From Ulva prolifera (lineage: Eukaryota; Chlorophyta; Ulvophyceae; Ulvales; Ulvaceae): DNA of 64,000 bases. A program made the translations under genes and the position numbers. Below are positions 58,501 through 64,000 of this stretch, piece after piece. The notes beneath the pieces are model-generated. The model was given only the letters and a program-made list of their open reading frames with translations, was not told where the DNA came from and did no database searches. Every line of letters begins with the position of its first letter. Within the stretch, counting starts at the first letter, position 1. The stretch is taken from the NCBI GenBank assembly GCA_023078555.1, contig CM041200.1, positions 7,928,807-7,992,806 on the forward strand. The letters run 5' to 3'.

Positions 58501-61372
58501 GCATGCATTTGCACAGTGCCCTCCTTCTGGTGCTGCATCGCCGCGGTGCAGCATCGCTGTCGTTTTGTCGGGGCTACCTTAGCTCGTTGTGTTTGCACTT
58601 GCGCATGTGTCTGCTTGCGTTCACTCCTGGATCTGCGGTGTGCCACCTTGTCCTGTGCCAGGCGTAGGTGATGACTTGTGTCGACGCCATGCCACGGCTA
58701 TGCTCCGTGCACATCTTTCGTTCGGTCCTGGCCGCAGCGGTGGCGTGTCTCGCCTCCTGTGCCTCGCCTGGCCGTGCATCTTGCATGCGCCCGTGCATGC
58801 GCCGAACACGCTGGCTGTGCGTCACTCGCTGCCGCGGTGCCCCTCTTGACGCGCTGGCTGTCTTCGCAGGCAGGGGCGAGGCTGCCCCGGGGGGCACTCA
58901 TCCCCGAGGACTACCCAGCCGATGACGGCAAGCAGGTCAACTCGGTGATGAACCCCAGTGCGCGGTATGAAATGTCGAAGCCTGACCCGGGACCTATCAT
59001 CTTTGGTGAAGACCTGAAGGCCTCGAAGACTGGCACCAAGTCAGGCACGCCCCCCCCCCCCCCCCCCCCCCCCTCCACCACACACAATTGCTGCCACCCT
59101 GGTGCTCCCAGAGTGGCTTCCTGCCACGCAATTGCTGGTTACATCAGCATCTGGCGTGTTCTAGCTGGTCAGTCAGTATGCATGCCCGCCTGCTCGCTAC
59201 GTACCTCCTGGACACAGTGCCGGGTCGTTCGGCCCGGTAGCACAGATCAAGTCAGAGTATCCTAGTCTGTAGACGGCTCCTGATACTCCCCGCTACCGCG
59301 ACATGGCCACATGCTCACCTTGAGCTTGTGGTCAAGGCCCAATTCTGTGCTCAACCCTTCCGCCGAGGCTTGTCCACACCCTCCCTGTGCACCCTGGATC
59401 TCCAGCGTCCTCGGTGATGCCAGAGCCGCACGGCTCTGTGTCAGTGTGTGCGGCTCTGGGTGTGTAGCCGTGGCCACATTCTAGTGAAGTGCATTACCCC
59501 TTCAGTTCAGAAACAACAGAACAGTAACAACAAATCGGCGCTGTGTCTATGCGGCACCTATTTGCATGGAAGCAATACTCCTTTATCTGTTTGTTGCATT
59601 ACTGATGAAACCTGTGTCAATCCCTGATTACCTCCTTACACACATGCGCCCCGCAGTGCAGGCTTTCTACCGGATGGCTGCCCAATGTCAGAGCAGCCAG
59701 CTCTCATCTACTTCTCCTCCACACAGCCCAGCGACGAGAGCCGCGATGACGAGAGCAACCACTCCGACTCCGGCACGGTCCTCGGGGCACACCACCGCCG
59801 TATGATGCAAAGTTTCTCGAAGCCCGACCCCGAGCCGGCGTCGCCCCTCGCCTCTGCCAGTACGCAGGATCGCACGCCCCCCCGCACGGGCCCCACGCGC
59901 CGCGGCGGCCCCGGCCCCGGCGTCGGCGGCGCAAACGGGACCGTCGACGGCACGATCGATGATGGCACGGTGGACGGGACGATTGACCAGACGACGCTGT
60001 CAGCGTCCGATGCGGCTTCGCCGTCGCCGCTCGGGCCACCGGCCGAGATCCGCTCAGCGGCGGCCGGGGGAAGCCTGGCGCCGGTAACGGAGCCGGGGGA
60101 GGAGACGACAGTGCCGCGGTCAGGCGCGGAGGAGCACGCGCTGCGGCGGCTGCTGCGGCGGCTCGACACGTTTAAGCGGCAGGACCTGCTGCTGGGCAAG
60201 TACCAGGTGCTCGGGCGGCAGCAGCAGCGGCTCGGAGGTACGCTTCCCGCCCTGAAACTCTGGCTTGTAGCGGCTGGCCTGGCGGCAGCGCTTTGTGGCG
60301 GTTCCTGTCATCCAAGCCGTCCGTTTAGCCGTTCTGTTCAACGGGTGTTACTGGACGCTGCGACAGACGTCTCTGCGACGACGCCAAGTGCAGAGAGTGA
60401 TCGGGGCCGCTGATGGGGCACACCTCCGACCCTATGATGCTTACGACTGCGCACCCTCACGCCCCCTCATGCTCTTCACACTTCAAGCATTCGACCTCGC
60501 GAGGCCTCGTAGTCAAAAACTCTCACATTGCTACGGCGCATCACCTCGCGACGCGAAGCTCGCGCTTGCAGGCCAGGCAGTGGTGCAGTTTGTGCGCGGC
60601 GCAAAGGACCGCCGCCATTATGCCGTCAAGTTCTTCCTCGACCCCGACGCCTTCTTCGTCGAGGCCGCCCTCTACGCCGCCTGCTTCCCCGAGATCCAGA
60701 AGACCGTGTCCCCCGAGATCGCGGCCCGCGCCGTCGATGTCGCGGCGGCATCGTCTGGGGACGATAAAATCGGCGCCGTCGCGATCCCCACAGCCACGGC
60801 GCGCTTCCTGCCACAGGTCGAGGCAGTGTGCGACGGCTCGGCCGGCGACCTCGTGGACCCGTCTGGGCGGCAGCTGCCGCCATGCATTGTGATGGAGAAG
60901 GGAGAGAGCCTGCAGGACTGGAGTAGCCGCGCGGAGCCGGACTTTTTCACCGTGCTCTCGGTGCGCCCCACGGCTCACAGGCGCATTTCAATTGCCCCGA
61001 AGCGCCGCCTGATTCATTCCACGCACCGCCTGTTGTTCACCGCACACAGGCTCCTGAGCATCTCGCCCCGCCGATGCATGGTAAACGCGCCGCCGATGTC
61101 GCTTTCAGTGCCGGTTGCACTCCGCTCTCAGCTGGAGACATACGTAGGTGTGGCTTGAGCGCCATCACGGCGGCGCGTCCATCAGATGCACGCCCATGCC
61201 ATCAGGCAGTGATGGGGCTTTGGGCCCGATTAGATGGAAAAATGCCGATTACTCAGGTCTGATTTTGGGATGGGAGCCCCAGCAATGCTGCATGGCGACC
61301 CAACACAGCCGTCAGGTGAACTCCGCTGCAGGTGCTGTCCAACATCTCGCTGCGCCTCGCGGACATGCACGA

Positions 61373-61409
<37 letters not shown>

Positions 61410-62728
61410 GTCATGTGGCTCCCCCGCGAGAACCGCTGGACGGTGATTGACTTTGGCTGCGTCGCGGGCGTCGGGGAGGTGGCGCCGCTGAGCTTCACGC
61501 TCGCGTACGCCCCCCCGGAGGTCGTCGCTGCGTTCCTGCAGGACAAGTGCCAGATTGAGTCCACCCCGGCGCTCGACGCGTGGTCTCTGGGAGTGATGGC
61601 GTACGAGATGCTTTCTGGGGAGTCCGCCTTTGACTTCCTCACGCATGGCCGATGCCGGGTGCGCTGCTGTGCTGTGCTGTGCTGTGCAGCCGTGCTGAGG
61701 CACCTTGCAGCCTCTGTAGGGCTGCCATCCAGACGTTCGACCCCGAAATTCGGGGCTGTTCTAATTGGACGGGCCCGATGGCCCACGCCTGCTGTGCTAT
61801 TCCCTGCCTGTGTCTTGCCTTGCCTGTATTGTATTGCACTTGCTGCATGATACTGAGAGCATGCCTGTCATGGGGTTTACGACTCTGTACGGAGGTGTCC
61901 CCTGAGTTGCGCAGAGTCCTGGACCCTGTCCTCCACACAGGGCTCTCCACTCCTCTCCAACTCCCAGATTTGCTGTGATCTGTGCTGCTCGCTATGAGAA
62001 GTTGAACTGTGCATTGCATGCTCGATTGGCCACCGCGCTGCTTTTTATCCCTGCTTGTCGTTCCCTGGTGGCACATTTTCGTGTCAGACCGCCGCTCACA
62101 CTCAGCCACCCAGCTGCTGCTGGAACGCAGAAGTTCCCGTGTGGTCAGAGCTACTGCTGGGGCAGGCGACTGCGCTTCGTGGGCATTGCCCTCTCATCTC
62201 AGGGCTGTGCTCCTGTCTGCGAGGCTTGATGCGCTACCATCCAGAAAGTAGACCTGTGTTTTTGGATTTGTTCTATGTGCACGAGCCTGACGGTGCAACT
62301 CTGCCGGAGCACAGCAGCTGTCAGGCTGTCAAGGCTGCTCCAGGCCGTTTCTCAATGAAAGCGGTTTTGACATGGGCGGGTGTGGCAATCCAGTGGTATA
62401 GCGGCCATATCACTGGATTGCCACAGCGGGCGATTGATTCTGTGACCGTCTCCGTCTCATCATGGGTCCGAGGTCTTGCCTTTGAGATGTGAGCCACTCA
62501 GGCGAGGCGTTCGCTGCGCAGGTGATTGCGCAACTGAGGGGCGAGCTGCCGCTGCCGTGGGAGCAGGACACGGACGAAGGCAACCGTAACAAGCTGGGCG
62601 CGTTCAAGGGGCCGGTGCTGCAGCTGCTGCAGCGCGACCCAGCGCGGCGCGTGTCAATGCGCCGCTTCCACGACGTCTGCTCCCGGCTCTTCGCGAGCCG
62701 CACAGCAGAGGCCCAGGAGGGCGCATGA
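54583..62728 (+). CDS. Receptor kinase family copy E (plus strand; beta-helix ectodomain, TM, kinase)
   Basis: Exons are 55111-55488, 55759-56098, 56498-57121, 57501-57595, 57958-58350, 58870-59005, 59692-60237, 60572-60960, 61332-61658 and 62522-62728 (TGA). They sum to 1,145 codons with stop and keep phase throughout. A candidate signal-peptide exon, 54583-54732 (MELLTLALVLALMGAC), also joins in phase but is less sure. The ectodomain shows DITIVTTARDL, DIEIRSHLDMRDL, GNCSDPAAAAALNL, PFQCLIVVDDTWLMVNNG, FQAEHRG, CIVSDWAGF, YYAEDDEAYDV and SDCVY. The membrane exon has IAGIVLGCLAVAVVATMLAV followed by RRGAK. The juxtamembrane exon holds repeated GT(V/I)D units and ends LLLGKYQVLGR. The kinase shows YAVKFFLDPDAF, EAALYAACFP, CIVMEKGESLQDW, HRDLKPANVMW, VIDFGCV, APPEV, DAWSLG and DPARRVS, catalytically complete. 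Two introns (after 57121 and after 59005) are absent from B-D. A TGTAA follows the stop by 14 nt. Confidence 0.92.
55551..55590. repeat. C40 homopolymer in the first mapped intron of copy E
   Basis: 40 consecutive C, the longest homopolymer in the window, are followed in the same intron by a C16 run at 55654-55669. The equivalent intron of gene D has a C33 run on its sense strand. Confidence 0.95.
55654..55669. repeat. C16 homopolymer in copy E intron
   Basis: A second C run in the same intron, about 90 nt before the acceptor of the GNCSDP exon. Confidence 0.95.
58331..58533. repeat. 70-bp tandem repeat, 2.9 copies, covering an exon-intron border
   Basis: The unit starts CATCTCAGAGCACCGGGCAG and continues GTGTGGTCTTGCATGCATTT. 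It spans the last bases of the membrane exon of gene E and the start of the next intron, so the donor CAG|GTGTGG is present at 58350, 58420 and 58490. Only the first keeps frame with the next exon, because each extra unit adds 70 nt. Confidence 0.93.
59050..59073. repeat. C24 homopolymer in copy E intron
   Basis: 24 consecutive C lie about 45 nt after the GTGAAG donor that ends the exon 58870-59005. Read through without splicing it would encode polyproline. Confidence 0.95.
62381..62425. repeat. R4 hairpin element in the last intron of copy E
   Basis: Arms TGTGGCAATCCAGTG and CACTGGATTGCCACA pair perfectly (15 bp), with a partly paired 15-nt centre. It lies in the same intron position as the degenerate copy in gene B. 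Confidence 0.8.
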
Positions 62729-64000
62729 GCCGCTGTGTGGGTGTAATTACAACCACAAGTGTATGTGTGGTCGATTTGTTCCGCATGATCCGCCATGCGA
62801 GGCGTTCAGGCATGTCCAATGCTGCCTCTGTGCCGTCACACCCGTGACCGTTCCACGACGTTCAATGTGTGTGACGGCGGTCCTATCTGCAGCAACATCT
62901 TCCCGCAAAGCATACGTATGCTTGTGCGGTGATGATGCAGAGGCATGCGCATGCATTGAGCTTGAGCTGAACCATCAGGGCCGGGTTCTGGATGCCCATT
63001 ATGGAGGGCTTTTGCTTCGCCTTAGCCGGGCTTATGAATGCTGTGGCCCCGACACAGCTCGTCGAGGTGTCTCAAGCCGTGGCTGAATCGTTGGCCGATG
63101 TGGCCCTCGTGTTTTCCCAATGACAATGCACTGCTTCTCATCTATATGCCTCATGACCCTGGTGACCCACAGGAGTCTCTGCCGAATGTGGCACGGACTG
63201 CCATGCTGTTGTTTGGTAAGGGCAAGGGCATATTGTGATCAGGGTACCCAATGCATGGCCTCGGAGAGATGACCGATACAGAAGTGTATATACGTGATTA
63301 CAATGCTCAGCAGGTGATCGTGTTGGCCATCTCATATATGCAAGTGATATGTGAAGCGTGGATGTTTGCTGCTGGGCCTGGAACTTTACTGTCTGGGTTC
63401 CTGCTGACATGCTGCGGCGGGTTGTGTGTGCCTTAAAAATCCATTTCCAGCTTGCTTGCAGAGGCAGGTACGCAAAGTGTAGAGATTGCGAGTGCCTTGG
63501 GTGAACATGGTTCACTGTATCACACACACCCTTGGCCCTACCACTCAGGACTGCATGGCCAACACACTGAGAGCAAGGCCAGGTAGCTGGGTTGTGGATG
63601 GTATTGCTTGATCCCAAGTGCCCATTTGTCTTCCCATAGACAGGGTTGCTGAACCACAGTGAGGCCAGATTTTAGCTGACTCACGGAGATTTTAGCTGTG
63701 AGAGAGCGTCACTTGAAATATTTCTGATATTCACTGATATCGCATAAAAAACCAGTTAGCAATGATTTCGTTCTACATATGATTCCTTGAAGCAGTAATG
63801 TTGATGTACATGGCAAGATGTGTTTGGCAGGGACGGTGACCTACCACATCTGACATCTTCTGGGACTGAGACATCTTGGTCAGCCATGAGTTATATATGA
63901 TGTAACACAGGCTAGCTGGGCTCGTGAATGCTGTAGCCGCAACACACCTGGGTTGCGTGCCAGTGGTTGCGTGCGTGTGTGGCGCCCCGATTTGGGTCCT
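62729..64000. other. Downstream flank of copy E
   Basis: No gene is recognised. Two related stretches, near 63023-63060 (CGGGCTTATGAATGCTGTGG) and 63910-63950 (TGGGCTCGTGAATGCTGTAG), appear to be copies of one short repeat. The right edge is AT-richer around 63700-63800. Confidence 0.5.

Overview
The window looks like nuclear DNA of a GC-rich single-celled eukaryote, most likely a green alga. The genes have many short GT–AG introns, with acceptors usually reading TGCAG|G and donors usually GTGCG. There are no bacterial operons. Two families of short retroelement-like repeats end in TGTAA, which is the chlorophyte poly(A) signal; that supports, but does not prove, a chlorophyte.

The dominant content is a five-member gene family, named A to E here. 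Each member encodes a probable single-pass membrane receptor kinase: an outer region predicted to form a beta-helix-like (pectate-lyase-like) domain with conserved cysteines, one transmembrane segment, a long low-complexity juxtamembrane region, and a complete protein-kinase domain with HRD, DFG and APE motifs. A (1-3098, cut by the left edge), B (9275-~15276), C (19224-26401) and D (31522-38318) lie head-to-tail on the minus strand. E (54583-62728) lies on the plus strand, about 16 kb beyond D. Exon junctions and phases match across copies, and the exon lengths I derived keep one reading frame through every join, so these are spliced genes rather than chance ORFs. E has two extra introns.

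Between D and E, at 47990-52236 on the plus strand, lies a HORMA-domain gene that matches REV7/MAD2L2, the accessory subunit of translesion DNA polymerase zeta. A very long Ser/Gly/Ala/Gln-rich insertion splits the C-terminal part of its HORMA domain. Its first exon was not found and its last splice is unresolved.

The remaining sequence (3.1-9.3, 15.3-19.2, 26.4-31.5, 38.3-48.0, 52.2-54.6 and 62.7-64.0 kb) has no recognisable gene. It is rich in short repeats. Families R1 and R2 have a fixed 3' end in TTGTAA, variable 5' ends, and target-site duplications mostly of 13-18 bp; one R2 copy has inserted inside another. A third family (R3), a hairpin element (R4), perfect palindromes, minisatellites and runs of up to 40 C/G are also present. 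The long runs inside the kinase genes are C on the sense strand without exception.

As an inference, the array looks like a birth-and-death surface-receptor family that is still being reshaped by tandem duplication, homopolymer slippage and retroelement insertion. Ligands and downstream partners cannot be read from the DNA.
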